Shown: positions 7,852-16,905, numbered from the stretch's first letter. The stretch: 64,000 nt of DNA from CALKJP01 sp046299555 (GCA_046299555.1 JBKBHS010000001.1:496001-560000); one strand, 5' to 3'. Translations and numbers: made by a program. Notes: generated from the sequence alone by a model not told the origin.

Positions 7852-9111
7852 ATGAACAGACACATTGCTCAAGCCAAACACTTAAATCCGCTTAAATGGT
7901 TGTTGCTGGTAATGGTTATTGGAACATTAGCAGGTTCGGCATCTGCCATTTTTCTAATTTCGCTCGACCGGGTAACTAATTTTCGCGAAGCAAATTCTTG
8001 GATTATTTTTTTCTTGCCTATCGCAGGTTTTTTAATAGGTTGGATTTATCATTATTATGGAAAAGATGTAGCAAAAGGGAATAATTTGTTACTCGAAGAA
8101 TTTGAACAGCCATTAAATAAAATCCCTTTAAAAATGGCTCCCTTTGTTTTGTTAGGAACATTACTAACTCATTTATTTGGCGGTTCTGCAGGGCGTGAAG
8201 GAACTGCTGTGCAAATGGGAGGTTCAATTGCCGATCAATTTACTCACTGGTTTAAATTAAGCCCGCAAGAAAGAAGAACTGTTTTACTAATGGGTATTAG
8301 TGCCGGTTTTGCATCTGTTTTCGGAACTCCTTTAGCCGGATTCGTTTTTGCTCTCGAAATAGTTTTATTTCAGCAGCATCGTAAATACAGTTTTATACCG
8401 GTTTTATTAGTGGCTTTTTTAGCTCATTATGTTTGTTTGGCTTGGGGAGCAACTCATACGAATTACAACATTGATGTTGTACCATCAATTAGTTTTTATA
8501 CCATCATTTGGGTAATTTTATCAGGAATTATTTTTGGAATGTGTGCTTGTTTTTTTTCTTCAACTATGTATTTTTTTAGTAATATATTTTCAAAAATAAA
8601 ATATGCTCCTGTTCGACCATTTATTGCCGGCCTCATAATAGCTTTAGTGGTATGGCAGTTTAATTTACATAAATACATCGGTCTTGGTATACCAACTATA
8701 GTAGCTTCATTTTCGGAACAAATGGAAGGCTATGATTTTCTTTTCAAAATTTTATTTACAGCATTTACATTAAGTGCAGGATTTAAAGGAGGAGAAGTAA
8801 CCCCACTTTTTTATATTGGAGCTACTTTGGGTAATGCCTTAATATGGTTTATTCCTTTACCAATGGGGCTTTTAGCCGGTATGGGATTTGTGGCTGTTTT
8901 TGCCGGTGCTACTCATGCCCCTCTTGCTTGTACAATTATGGGCATGGAATTATTTGGCTATGAGGCAGGATTGTATTTATTAATTGCTTGCTTTTTTTCC
9001 TTTTTATTTTCAGGGATTAAAGGAATTTACGTTTCACAAAAAATTCCATTGATAAAAAAGGTGTTTTACAATAAAATGTTTAAACTACTCAATAAAAAAA
9101 ATAGTAATTAG
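7852..9111 (+). CDS. CLC family antiporter, fluoride-type (CLC-F-like)
   Basis: This 419-residue membrane protein has about ten hydrophobic helices of the CLC channel/transporter fold. The gating-glutamate motif is GREGT (E116) instead of the chloride-type GREGP. The position of the chloride-coordinating serine motif GSGIP reads GNNLL (from residue 76). Both changes are reported features of fluoride/proton antiporters of the CLC-F clade. A late motif GGEVTPLFYIGATLG corresponds to the anion-pathway GxFxP region. A fluoride riboswitch directly upstream supports fluoride export as the role. Substrate specificity is inferred from motifs and context. Confidence 0.85.
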   Translation: MNRHIAQAKHLNPLKWLLLVMVIGTLAGSASAIFLISLDRVTNFREANSWIIFFLPIAGFLIGWIYHYYGKDVAKGNNLLLEEFEQPLNKIPLKMAPFVLLGTLLTHLFGGSAGREGTAVQMGGSIADQFTHWFKLSPQERRTVLLMGISAGFASVFGTPLAGFVFALEIVLFQQHRKYSFIPVLLVAFLAHYVCLAWGATHTNYNIDVVPSISFYTIIWVILSGIIFGMCACFFSSTMYFFSNIFSKIKYAPVRPFIAGLIIALVVWQFNLHKYIGLGIPTIVASFSEQMEGYDFLFKILFTAFTLSAGFKGGEVTPLFYIGATLGNALIWFIPLPMGLLAGMGFVAVFAGATHAPLACTIMGMELFGYEAGLYLLIACFFSFLFSGIKGIYVSQKIPLIKKVFYNKMFKLLNKKNSN

Positions 9112-9192
9112 TAAAATTGGATATAAAAAAGCCGAATTTATATAAGTTTTTATGCAATAAACGTATCTTCGCAATTCAAAAAATAATTTTTT

Positions 9193-10737
9193 ATGAGCGA
9201 AAAAATTAAACTATTAGAAGAAACAATTGCAAAAGCAAAATTAGGAGGAGGCCAAGCACGTATTGATTCTCAACATAAAAAAGGAAAACTTACAGCTCGC
9301 GAACGAATTCATTTTTTGTTAGACGAAGGCTCTTTTGAAGAAATAGGCATGTTTGTAACACACAGAGCCACTGAGTTTGGTTTACAACGCGAAAAATATT
9401 TAGGAGATGGAGTAGTTACCGGATATGGAACCATTCATGGTCGCCCGGTATATGTTTTTGCACAAGATTTTACCGTATTCGGAGGTTCTCTATCAGAGAT
9501 GCATGCCAAAAAAATTTGCCGAATAATGGATTTAGCCATGCAAAACGGTTGTCCGGTTATAGGTTTGAATGATTCAGGTGGTGCACGAATTCAAGAAGGC
9601 GTAGATTCATTAGGCGGATATGCGGATATTTTTTATCGCAATACTTTAGCATCGGGAGTAATTCCTCAAATTTCAGCCATAATGGGACCATGTGCGGGTG
9701 GAGCTGTTTATTCTCCTGCACTTACTGATTTTATTTTAATGGTTCAAAACACTTCATACATGTTTGTAACCGGCCCTAATGTGGTTAAAACAGTTACACA
9801 TGAAGAAGTAACATCCGAAGAATTAGGAGGTGCAAATACGCATGCAACTAAGTCGGGGGTTACACATTTTGCTTGTGCAAATGGATTAGAATGCATTCAA
9901 TATATTAAAAAATTATTATCGTACATTCCTCAAAATTGCGAAGAATTACCTCCTGCATTGCCTTATCAATCTGAAGGAAGTGAATTAAGACCTGAATTAA
10001 ACAATATAGTTCCGGAAAATTCTAATACTCCATACGATATTCGTGATGTTATAAATGGCGTAATTGATACGGATTCATTCTTTGAAGTACATAAAGATTA
10101 TGCAGAAAATATTGTAGTAGGTTTTGCTCGTTTAGCCGGAAAGTCTATTGGTATTGTTGCTAATCAGCCTGCATATTTAGCTGGAGTATTAGATACACAT
10201 GCATCGGTAAAAGCAGCACGCTTTGTGCGTTTTTGCGATTGTTTTAACATACCCTTATTGGTATTCGAAGATGTTCCCGGTTTCTTACCCGGAACTGACC
10301 AAGAGTGGAATGGAATTATTACCGATGGTGCAAAATTATTGTTCGCATTTTGCGAGGCAACTGTTCCAAGAATTACCGTAATTACGCGCAAAGCTTATGG
10401 TGGTGCTTATGATGTAATGAACTCTAAACATATTGGAGCTGATATGAACTATGCATGGCCAACAGCCGAAATTGCAGTAATGGGCGCAAAAGGAGCAGCT
10501 GAAATTATTTTCAAAAAGGAAATTTCGGAAGCAGCAGACCCAGAAGCCAAGCTAAAAGAAAAAGAACAAGAATATTTGGAGCACTTTGCAAATCCTTACC
10601 GTGCGGCAGAAAGAGGATTTATTGATGAGGTAATTAAGCCGGAACAAACCCGCGAAAAATTAATCAAGGCATTTAAGATGTTGGAAAATAAAGCAGTAAA
10701 ACTGCCACGTAAAAAGCATGCAAATATTCCATTGTAA
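9193..10737 (+). CDS. Acyl-CoA carboxylase, carboxyltransferase (beta) subunit, probably propionyl-CoA carboxylase
   Basis: This 514-residue crotonase-fold carboxyltransferase has an N-half CoA site with GGARIQEGVDSLGGYADIF and MGPCAGGAVYSPALTDF. The C-half has the carboxybiotin site PGFLPGTDQEWNGII and RKAYGGAYDVMNSKHIGAD. The enzyme moves CO2 from biotin to an acyl-CoA; this subclass is usually the propionyl-CoA or methylmalonyl-CoA type. No biotin carboxylase or biotin carrier gene is adjacent, so the partner subunit must lie elsewhere. A TATCTTCG element (9164-9171) lies 21 nt before the ATG and may be its promoter. purD follows after 12 nt. Confidence 0.9.
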   Translation: MSEKIKLLEETIAKAKLGGGQARIDSQHKKGKLTARERIHFLLDEGSFEEIGMFVTHRATEFGLQREKYLGDGVVTGYGTIHGRPVYVFAQDFTVFGGSLSEMHAKKICRIMDLAMQNGCPVIGLNDSGGARIQEGVDSLGGYADIFYRNTLASGVIPQISAIMGPCAGGAVYSPALTDFILMVQNTSYMFVTGPNVVKTVTHEEVTSEELGGANTHATKSGVTHFACANGLECIQYIKKLLSYIPQNCEELPPALPYQSEGSELRPELNNIVPENSNTPYDIRDVINGVIDTDSFFEVHKDYAENIVVGFARLAGKSIGIVANQPAYLAGVLDTHASVKAARFVRFCDCFNIPLLVFEDVPGFLPGTDQEWNGIITDGAKLLFAFCEATVPRITVITRKAYGGAYDVMNSKHIGADMNYAWPTAEIAVMGAKGAAEIIFKKEISEAADPEAKLKEKEQEYLEHFANPYRAAERGFIDEVIKPEQTREKLIKAFKMLENKAVKLPRKKHANIPL

Positions 10738-10749
10738 AATAAGCGACAA

Positions 10750-12042
10750 ATGAATGTATTATTATTAGGATCAGGCGGTAGAGAACATGCATTTGCCTGG
10801 AAACTGGCTCAGAGTCCTCTTTTAAAGGAATTATACATAGCTCCCGGTAATGCCGGTACAGAAGAGTTTGGTGAAAATATTAATATTAAAGTAACAGATT
10901 TTCCAGCCATTAAACAATTAGTGAAGGAAAAATCTATCAATATGGTTGTGGTTGGCCCTGAAGATCCATTAGTAGCAGGAATTTACGATTATTTTGCCAA
11001 TGATGCAGAATTAAAAAATATTCCGGTTATAGGGCCTTCTAAGGCAGGAGCTCAATTAGAGGGAAGCAAGAATTTTGCCAAAGCATTTATGCAGAAATAT
11101 AAAATCCCAACAGCTCGTTATCAAACATTTACAAAAGATACACTTGAAGATGGTTATAAATTCTTAGAAACATTGAATGCTCCTTATGTTTTAAAAGCTG
11201 ATGGATTAGCAGCCGGCAAAGGAGTAGTTATACCAACAACCTTAGAAGCAGCAAAAGCTGAATTAAATGAAATGCTTGCCAATGCCAAGTTTGGAAATGC
11301 ATCATCAAAAGTAGTAATCGAAGAGTTTTTAAAGGGAATTGAATTATCCGTTTTTGTTTTAACAGATGGGAATTCATACAAAATCCTTCCGGCCGCAAAA
11401 GACTATAAACGCATTGGCGATAATGACACCGGACTAAATACCGGAGGTATGGGAGCTGTTTCACCTGTGCCATTTGCAGATGATGTTTTTATAAAAAAGG
11501 TAGAAGAAAAAATCGTTGTTCCAACAATAAACGGGTTAAGAAAAGAAAATATAACCTACAAAGGATTTATATTTATCGGGTTAATGAATGTAAACGGAGA
11601 ACCATTTGTGATTGAATACAATGTTCGTATGGGCGATCCGGAAACACAAGTGGTTTTCCCAAGAATTGAAAACGATTTATTAGAGTTGTTTCTTGCAGTA
11701 TCGAATGGAAAATTGAAAGAAAAAGAATTAATAGTATCCGCTAAAACAGCACTTACGTTGGTGCTTGTTTCAGGTGGTTATCCGGGTGATTATGAAAAAG
11801 GTTTTGAAGTATTTGGTCTAAACAATGTTCAAAACAGTATTGTATTTCATGCAGGAACTATTCGAAAAGAAAAAGAAGTGTTAACAAACGGTGGAAGGGT
11901 ATTTGCAATAACATCATTAGGAGATTCAATAAAAGAGGCAAGAGAAAAATCTTATTTAAGTGCTGATAATATTCATTATATTGGGAAATATCATCGAAGT
12001 GATATAGGTCTTGACCTCATTAACTTGCAAGCAAAGGTTTAA
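10750..12042 (+). CDS. purD: Phosphoribosylamine-glycine ligase (GAR synthetase)
   Basis: This 430-residue ATP-grasp enzyme joins phosphoribosylamine and glycine in the second step of purine synthesis. It has the N-terminal LLLGSGGREHAFAWKL motif, the ATP-grasp lid region KADGLAAGKGVVIP, the DYKRIGDNDTGLNTGGMGAV signature and the metal-binding FVIEYNVRMGDPETQ. Length is normal. It follows the carboxylase gene by 12 nt, so co-transcription is likely. A bidirectional terminator begins right after its stop codon. Confidence 0.96.
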   Translation: MNVLLLGSGGREHAFAWKLAQSPLLKELYIAPGNAGTEEFGENINIKVTDFPAIKQLVKEKSINMVVVGPEDPLVAGIYDYFANDAELKNIPVIGPSKAGAQLEGSKNFAKAFMQKYKIPTARYQTFTKDTLEDGYKFLETLNAPYVLKADGLAAGKGVVIPTTLEAAKAELNEMLANAKFGNASSKVVIEEFLKGIELSVFVLTDGNSYKILPAAKDYKRIGDNDTGLNTGGMGAVSPVPFADDVFIKKVEEKIVVPTINGLRKENITYKGFIFIGLMNVNGEPFVIEYNVRMGDPETQVVFPRIENDLLELFLAVSNGKLKEKELIVSAKTALTLVLVSGGYPGDYEKGFEVFGLNNVQNSIVFHAGTIRKEKEVLTNGGRVFAITSLGDSIKEAREKSYLSADNIHYIGKYHRSDIGLDLINLQAKV

Positions 12043-12079
12043 AAAAAAACGGAACGTTATTTCAACGTTCCGTTTTTTT
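12043..12079. terminator. Bidirectional terminator between purD and DUF6341 gene
   Basis: CGGAACGTT and AACGTTCCG form a near-perfect stem flanked by an A run on the left and a T run on the right, so it can terminate both convergent transcripts. On the minus strand the hairpin also encodes the last residues (NGTLK) and stop of the small membrane protein. Confidence 0.85.
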
Positions 12080-12239
12080 CAGCTTCTTTATTATAACGGG
12101 CTTGCTCTTTTATCCAATAAAAAAACAATATAAATCCGATAATAATAAAAATATTGTTAGGAATATTTCCCATTATGGGAAGTATTTTAAATGTCCATTG
12201 AAAAAAGTCGCCTAAAGCATAAACAAAATCATTCCACAT
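12057..12239 (-). CDS. Small membrane protein, DUF6341-like
   Basis: This 60-residue protein has an aromatic N-terminal amphipathic segment (FVYALGDFFQW), one transmembrane helix (NIFIIIGFILFFYWI) and a charged C-terminal tail. It resembles the DUF6341 small proteins that in Bacteroidota occur beside DUF6427 genes, which is the arrangement here (the DUF6427 gene starts divergently 150 bp away). No function is known to me. The stop codon lies inside the terminator hairpin. Without the context I would call it only a hypothetical membrane peptide. Confidence 0.6.
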   Translation of the reverse strand: MWNDFVYALGDFFQWTFKILPIMGNIPNNIFIIIGFILFFYWIKEQARYNKEAEKNGTLK

Positions 12240-12374
12240 AATATTAAGTTTTTAATGATTATCAGTGCAGCAAATCTAATGGTTTTTTATTAATCTCAAA
12301 AATTAAAGCTAAAAATCTAAACTATGTAACACCTATTAATTAAACAAATTTTTTAATTGTACGAAACTATAATG

Positions 12375-12382
12375 TAGTTTTG
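12375..12382 (+). promoter_or_regulatory. -7 element for the DUF6427 gene
   Basis: TAGTTTTG fits TAnnTTTG and ends 8 nt before the ATG at 12391, again predicting almost no leader. The nearest upstream TTG (12357-12359) has only a 15-nt spacer, which is short. Confidence 0.45.
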
Positions 12383-12390
12383 CTTTTACA

Positions 12391-13374
12391 ATGCTAATAC
12401 GTATTTTCAAACAAAGTCATCCGGCACCATTATTTGTTTTACTTCCTATAATAGCTATTTTATTATGGATACCCGCCTTTTTTACTTCCGAATACATAAA
12501 TGTTCGAAACAGCATGCCTTTAATGGAATTTGTAACAAAACCCTTTATTGAATTTACATGGGTTTTATCATTAATGGCTTTAATTTTTAATTTAATTTCT
12601 GCACTTATTTTTAATTATATAATTGATAAGTTAGATGTATTGGAAAAAAAATCAAATTTACCTGCATTATTATTTATTGTTTTAGCATCAAGTTTTACTT
12701 CATTTTTAAATTTTCATCCATTACAACCCGCAATTTTTTTCTTATTACTTTCATTAAATCGTGTATTAGATGCCTATCAAGCATCTTCAGCATTAAGCAA
12801 TGCCTTTGATGCCGGATTTTTTCTTGGAATAGCTATGCTGTTTTACTTTCCCTTTTTTTGGTACATGCCTTTTTTATGGACTTGTTTATTAATTGTGCGT
12901 CCTTTTATTTGGAGAGAATATGCTTTGTCGGTAATTGGTGCTTTATTACCCATATTATTTTCGGTTTCATATTATTATTTATCAGATAACTTGCCCTATT
13001 TATGGTTTGATAAAATGGTGTATTCTTTATCTGAAAGAAATCTTATTTATCCATCGGAAAGTCCTATGTGGTGGGGAGTTTTTATGGTGGGTTGTTTTAT
13101 ATTATTTTTTTCAATAGGATTATTAAATAAAAGACTTAGTAACTCTATAATAAGAGCCAAAAGCACCATTCAGGTTTTTTTGGTTTATGCATTATTTTCA
13201 ATTTTTATTGTATTTGTTACAGGAACACAACAAGCTTACATTTTTTACTTATTTGTTTTACCTATCGCACTTATTTGGTCGAATTATTTTATAATGTTAA
13301 AAAAACAATGGCTTGCAGAATTGCTATTTAGCGTATACTTAGTTATGCTTATAATAAATCAATATTTCTCATAA
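12391..13374 (+). CDS. Multi-pass membrane protein, DUF6427-like
   Basis: This 327-residue protein has about eight to ten predicted membrane helices and short loops. The start MLIRIFKQSHPAPL followed by a hydrophobic helix is like the opening of DUF6427 proteins in Bacteroidota. Context supports this: a DUF6341-like gene lies divergently upstream and purine genes flank both. Function is not known to me; the fold resembles integral-membrane polytopic proteins without recognisable catalytic motifs. Confidence 0.65.
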   Translation: MLIRIFKQSHPAPLFVLLPIIAILLWIPAFFTSEYINVRNSMPLMEFVTKPFIEFTWVLSLMALIFNLISALIFNYIIDKLDVLEKKSNLPALLFIVLASSFTSFLNFHPLQPAIFFLLLSLNRVLDAYQASSALSNAFDAGFFLGIAMLFYFPFFWYMPFLWTCLLIVRPFIWREYALSVIGALLPILFSVSYYYLSDNLPYLWFDKMVYSLSERNLIYPSESPMWWGVFMVGCFILFFSIGLLNKRLSNSIIRAKSTIQVFLVYALFSIFIVFVTGTQQAYIFYLFVLPIALIWSNYFIMLKKQWLAELLFSVYLVMLIINQYFS

Positions 13375-13400
13375 TTAGATACTTAAAATAATTCATTCGT

Positions 13401-13436
13401 TTTGTTTTTTTCTGCCCGTCAATATCAGTAAATTTG
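13401..13436 (+). promoter_or_regulatory. Promoter for purQ
   Basis: TTTG at 13401-13404 and TAAATTTG at 13429-13436 with a 24-nt spacer, slightly longer than usual. The -7 box ends 24 nt before the chosen purQ ATG. Confidence 0.55.
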
Positions 13437-13460
13437 TAATTGAACTTAAATAACATAACT

Positions 13461-14153
13461 ATGCGTTTTGGAGTAGTAACATTTCCCGGTTCTAACTGCG
13501 ACCATGATATGATTTATGTGTTAGGAACTATAATGGGGCAAGAAGTAGAGCATTTATGGCATAAAGATAAAGATTTAAAAGGGTGTGATTTTATAGTATT
13601 ACCAGGTGGTTTTTCATATGGAGATTACTTACGTTCGGGAGCTATTGCACGTTTTTCTCCTATTATGGAAAAGGTTATTGAACATGCCAAAAATGGTGGC
13701 TATGTTATGGGCATTTGTAATGGATTTCAGATTTTGTGCGAATCAGGATTGTTGCCCGGAGCCTTATTACACAATACCAATCAAAAATTTATTTGTAAGA
13801 ATGTATATATAAAAGCTGAAAGCAAGGATGCTTTAGTTACTAAACATGTGCCTAAAAACAAAGCTTTAAAAATTCCAATTGCGCATGGTGAGGGGAGATA
13901 TTACACAGATGATAAAACTTTAAAGCAACTTAAGGAAAACGATCAGATATTATTTCGATATTGTGATGCTAATGGAAATGTTACAGAAGACTCAAACCCC
14001 AACGGTTCATTAGAAAATATAGCCGGAATTTGTAATTCCGGGAAAAATGTATTTGGAATGATGCCGCATCCTGAACGTGCTGCCGATGAAGTGTTAAACA
14101 ATACCGATGGAAAATTAATTTTTGAATCAATATTAAACATTGTTAATGCATAA
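13461..14153 (+). CDS. purQ: Phosphoribosylformylglycinamidine synthase subunit PurQ
   Basis: This glutamine amidotransferase subunit supplies ammonia for FGAM synthesis in the purine pathway. It has the start MRFGVVTFPGSNCD, the oxyanion region LPGGFSYGDYLR, nucleophile Cys86 in GICNGFQ, and the His203/Glu205 pair in MPHPERAADE. A standalone PurQ of about 230 residues implies a separate small PurL and PurS; neither is in the window. An in-frame TTG at 13440 would add seven residues, but ATG 13461 matches the family start. Confidence 0.94.
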   Translation: MRFGVVTFPGSNCDHDMIYVLGTIMGQEVEHLWHKDKDLKGCDFIVLPGGFSYGDYLRSGAIARFSPIMEKVIEHAKNGGYVMGICNGFQILCESGLLPGALLHNTNQKFICKNVYIKAESKDALVTKHVPKNKALKIPIAHGEGRYYTDDKTLKQLKENDQILFRYCDANGNVTEDSNPNGSLENIAGICNSGKNVFGMMPHPERAADEVLNNTDGKLIFESILNIVNA

Positions 14154-14154
14154 A

Positions 14155-14160
14155 AGGAGG
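14155..14160 (+). promoter_or_regulatory. Strong Shine-Dalgarno sequence choosing start 14169
   Basis: AGGAGG lies 8 nt before the ATG at 14169 but only 2 nt before the ATG at 14163, so the downstream ATG is favoured. A full AGGAGG is uncommon in this window, where most genes have no recognisable site. Confidence 0.6.
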
Positions 14161-14168
14161 AAATGATT

Positions 14169-14519
14169 ATGGAGCAAAATCCTGTTATAACCATTAAAAA
14201 GAAAAGTCTGCATGTAATTATTGATTATTGTGTAGAAAACAAATTGGAATTTATTGTAAAACCTAAATTAGTAGGGGATGAGTTTGATGTTGAAGTTCCA
14301 ATATCAAGTATCCAACAGGCCATTTTATTTGGAATGTTTTTAAGAGAAAATCGCTTAATGCCAAATGGTATGCAAGCTCAAGTTGTTGCAAATACAAAAA
14401 CAACAAAAGGAGTTAAAACGCAAGAAAAAACAAATGAGATAAATTCAAAAACTGCCGAAGAAGATTTAAAAGAAGAATCGATTGACTTATTTGACGAAAC
14501 CTTAAACCTTAATTTGTAA
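14169..14519 (+). CDS. Hypothetical protein, 116 residues
   Basis: I do not recognise this protein. The first 65 residues look like a small folded domain (VITIKKKSLHVIIDYCVENKL, then a basic strand and an acidic one). The last 50 residues are hydrophilic, rich in Lys, Thr, Asn and Glu, and probably disordered. It begins 15 nt after purQ and has a strong AGGAGG site, so it is co-transcribed with purQ and probably well translated. A bidirectional terminator follows. No signal peptide or membrane segment is seen, so it is probably cytosolic. Confidence 0.75.
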   Translation: MEQNPVITIKKKSLHVIIDYCVENKLEFIVKPKLVGDEFDVEVPISSIQQAILFGMFLRENRLMPNGMQAQVVANTKTTKGVKTQEKTNEINSKTAEEDLKEESIDLFDETLNLNL

Positions 14520-14532
14520 AAAATCATACATT

Positions 14533-14576
14533 AAAAAAGAAAGCGTCCTGAAATTTTCAGGACGCTTTCTTTTTTA
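14533..14576. terminator. Bidirectional terminator
   Basis: AAAGCGTCCTGAAA pairs with TTTCAGGACGCTTT, flanked by an A run and a T run. It serves the purQ operon and the convergent T9SS gene. Confidence 0.88.
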
Positions 14577-14594
14577 ATGGTAAAGTATCTAAAA

Positions 14595-16289
14595 TTATTT
14601 TTGGATAATTAGTTTTTGTTGGAAATTTTTATCAGCTCCGCTTGCATTTAAGAAATAAACTCCGTTTGATAAATGGCTTAAATCTAACTGGCTTTTTAAA
14701 GTAGAAATAGATTCATTAATTACACAAACTCCTCTTACATCGTAAATTTTAACAATATAATCAGCCGCATCACTAAAATTTATTGTAACCATTCCATTGC
14801 TTGGATTTGGGTAAACCTGCATAGTTTTGTTATTTGCTGCTTCACTAATACCGGTAGTATTTAATCCATAACGTGCAATATATAAATCAGATCCTCCGGA
14901 TACAGTTAAACTAAAAGGAGAAAATCCTGCCTGAGCTCTATAAGAACCGTAAATAAACATGTTATTACTGTTATCGGCAACAATTCCAACATTTGTTTCA
15001 TTGTTTAATCCACCCGCTCTTGCTGATGAAATAACATTGCCTAAGGAATCGTAGTAGGCTAAAAATACATCTTTTTGACCTAATGAAGCTCTTTGTTCAG
15101 GATTGTTTGTAGCAGTAGAAATTCCAAAGTTTAAAACATTTTCAAAAGTTCCACTTAAATAAATTTTCTTATTAGCTCCTGTTCCTGCTACATATAATCC
15201 GTTTGGCATATTATTGCCATTTCCATTAGCTGTTTTTGCAAATAAAATGGAATCGTTTGAATTCATTTTTACAAAAAATATGTCAGTGTTGGTAGCGGCT
15301 GTTAGGTTAGTAGATCCAATAGAAACGTTTGAACCTGAATAAAACCCGCTAACGTATGTTTGGTTAAAATTATCAATAAAAATTTTGGTTAAACCATCAT
15401 TTAAACTGCCACCCATATTTACTGCAAAAATATAAGCACCGGTTGAATCATATTTTGCCAAATAAGCATCTGATTCGCCATTGCTGGTAATGGTGTTTGA
15501 ATCAAAATCAGCACTTCCTCTTAATTCACCGCCAAAATAGAAATCGCCATTACTTCTAACTTTAAGATCGGAAACACTAATATTATTTATGCCGTTTCCT
15601 GTTGTGAGTGACCATGCTTGAGTTCTGTTGCTATTGTATTTTACAATAAAGATATCATCATTACCTTGACTTACATAATTATTACTCCCAATGTTTATAT
15701 CAACATTATATGTGCCTGCAACAATAAAATCTCCGTTTGAAAAATAGGCAACTGCACCGGCATCTTCATGACCTGAACCACCTATTTTTTCTGCCCATTG
15801 AACAGCGCCATTAGCATCTAATTGAGCTACAAATAAATCTTGTCCACCGCTTGATGGTGGAATTTTAATGCTACCATTGGTTAAAAAGCTTAAACTATCG
15901 CTATTATTTGAATAGGTTCCTAAAATCGTGATTGAATTTCCTGATGAATTTACGGCAATGGCTTTCCCGGTTTCATTTCCGCCAAATGTAGTTCCAATGC
16001 CAACTTTACGTGCCCACGTTAATGTTCCTGCAGGACTAAATTTTGCTACAATAATATCACTTCCTCCGGATGAAACTACGTTTACACTTCCAAAAGTAAT
16101 TTTATCTTGAAATGTACCTATTATATATATATTGCCACTATTGTCTCTGGCCATCCCTCCGGCTTCTTCCCATCCTAATGCAGCTCCGGCACTATATGCC
16201 CATAAAAATTGTTCTTGAGCTTTTATGATATTTACAGAAAATAAAATCCCTGCAAGAATTAAAGTAATAGTAATAACTCTTTTTTTCAT
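14595..16289 (-). CDS. Secreted SBBP-type beta-propeller protein with T9SS type A sorting domain
   Basis: This 564-residue protein has a signal peptide (KKRVITITLILAGILFSVNI...KAQ) followed by about seven repeats. Each repeat contains a phrase such as NIYIIGTFQDKITFG, DFIVAGTYNVDINIGS or YVSGFYSGSNVSIGS, in the style of SBBP beta-propeller repeats. The C-terminal domain (about residues 490-564) has the MQVYPNPSNG and LSNGVYFLNA motifs typical of T9SS sorting, ending in QQKLIIQK. The protein is therefore expected to be exported by the type IX system and attached to or released from the cell surface. The ligand or activity is unknown. Confidence 0.88.
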   Translation of the reverse strand: MKKRVITITLILAGILFSVNIIKAQEQFLWAYSAGAALGWEEAGGMARDNSGNIYIIGTFQDKITFGSVNVVSSGGSDIIVAKFSPAGTLTWARKVGIGTTFGGNETGKAIAVNSSGNSITILGTYSNNSDSLSFLTNGSIKIPPSSGGQDLFVAQLDANGAVQWAEKIGGSGHEDAGAVAYFSNGDFIVAGTYNVDINIGSNNYVSQGNDDIFIVKYNSNRTQAWSLTTGNGINNISVSDLKVRSNGDFYFGGELRGSADFDSNTITSNGESDAYLAKYDSTGAYIFAVNMGGSLNDGLTKIFIDNFNQTYVSGFYSGSNVSIGSTNLTAATNTDIFFVKMNSNDSILFAKTANGNGNNMPNGLYVAGTGANKKIYLSGTFENVLNFGISTATNNPEQRASLGQKDVFLAYYDSLGNVISSARAGGLNNETNVGIVADNSNNMFIYGSYRAQAGFSPFSLTVSGGSDLYIARYGLNTTGISEAANNKTMQVYPNPSNGMVTINFSDAADYIVKIYDVRGVCVINESISTLKSQLDLSHLSNGVYFLNASGADKNFQQKLIIQK

Positions 16290-16335
16290 AACTAAATGTT
16301 AAGCTTAATTAAAATTATATATGTGTTGGAACTGA

Positions 16336-16364
16336 CAAATTTAAAAGTAAAATTAATAAATCAA
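16336..16364 (-). promoter_or_regulatory. Promoter for the T9SS propeller gene
   Basis: On the minus strand, TTG (16362-16364), an 18-nt spacer and TAAATTTG (16336-16343) fit the Bacteroidota promoter pattern. It lies just downstream of the gamma carbonic anhydrase stop, so the propeller gene is probably transcribed separately. Confidence 0.6.
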
Positions 16365-16378
16365 AAAATAACAATGCA

Positions 16379-16894
16379 TTAATCTTTAAACCAGCCGGAA
16401 TATAGGATGTAATTATTTGCAATACGCTGAATTTCACCTTCAAAAAGTTCTTTGCTCACAGTTTTTACTTTTTTAGCCGGAACTCCCGCGTAAATACTTC
16501 CGCTTTCTACATGGGTGCCTTCTAAAAGCACTGCTCCTGCTGCAATTATAGAGTTGCTTTCAATTACACAATTATCCATTACAATGGCTCCCATGCCAAT
16601 TAACACATTGTCGTGTATAGTGCAGCCATGAACGAGCGCTCTATGGCCAATTGAAACATTATTTCCAATATTGGTTGGCGCTTTTTGATAAGTACAATGT
16701 ATTACCGCTCCGTCTTGAACATTAACTTTATTGCCCATTTTTATATAATGCACATCTCCTCTTACTACGGCATTAAACCAAATACTGCATTGGTCGCCCA
16801 TTACAACATCGCCAACTATGGTTGCATTTTCTGCAATAAAACAATCTTTGCCAAAAACAGGAGCTTTTCCCAGAACTTCTTTTATCAAAGCCAT
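16379..16894 (-). CDS. Gamma carbonic anhydrase family protein
   Basis: This 171-residue left-handed beta-helix protein is built of hexapeptide repeats (NATIVG, CSIWFN, VSIGHR, VLIGMG, SIIAAG). The three zinc-ligand histidines expected in gamma carbonic anhydrases are seen as His66 (VIHC), His84 and His89 (SIGHRALVHG). Members such as YrdA and PaaY are metal-bound trimers; some hydrate CO2 and others act as thioesterases. Cytosolic, no signal peptide. It ends the minus-strand cluster 16.4-18.0 kb and starts 11 nt after the metal-binding protein gene. Confidence 0.88.
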   Translation of the reverse strand: MALIKEVLGKAPVFGKDCFIAENATIVGDVVMGDQCSIWFNAVVRGDVHYIKMGNKVNVQDGAVIHCTYQKAPTNIGNNVSIGHRALVHGCTIHDNVLIGMGAIVMDNCVIESNSIIAAGAVLLEGTHVESGSIYAGVPAKKVKTVSKELFEGEIQRIANNYILYSGWFKD

Positions 16895-16905
16895 ATTTTT
16901 ATGAT

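Noticed and set aside
13440..13460. N-terminal extension of PurQ from a TTG start
   Set aside because: The extension is not family-like and ATG 13461 begins exactly at the conserved strand.
14595..16289. Repeated phrases suggesting a tandem DNA repeat
   Set aside because: The repeats are protein-level beta-propeller units with diverged DNA, not a nucleotide repeat array.
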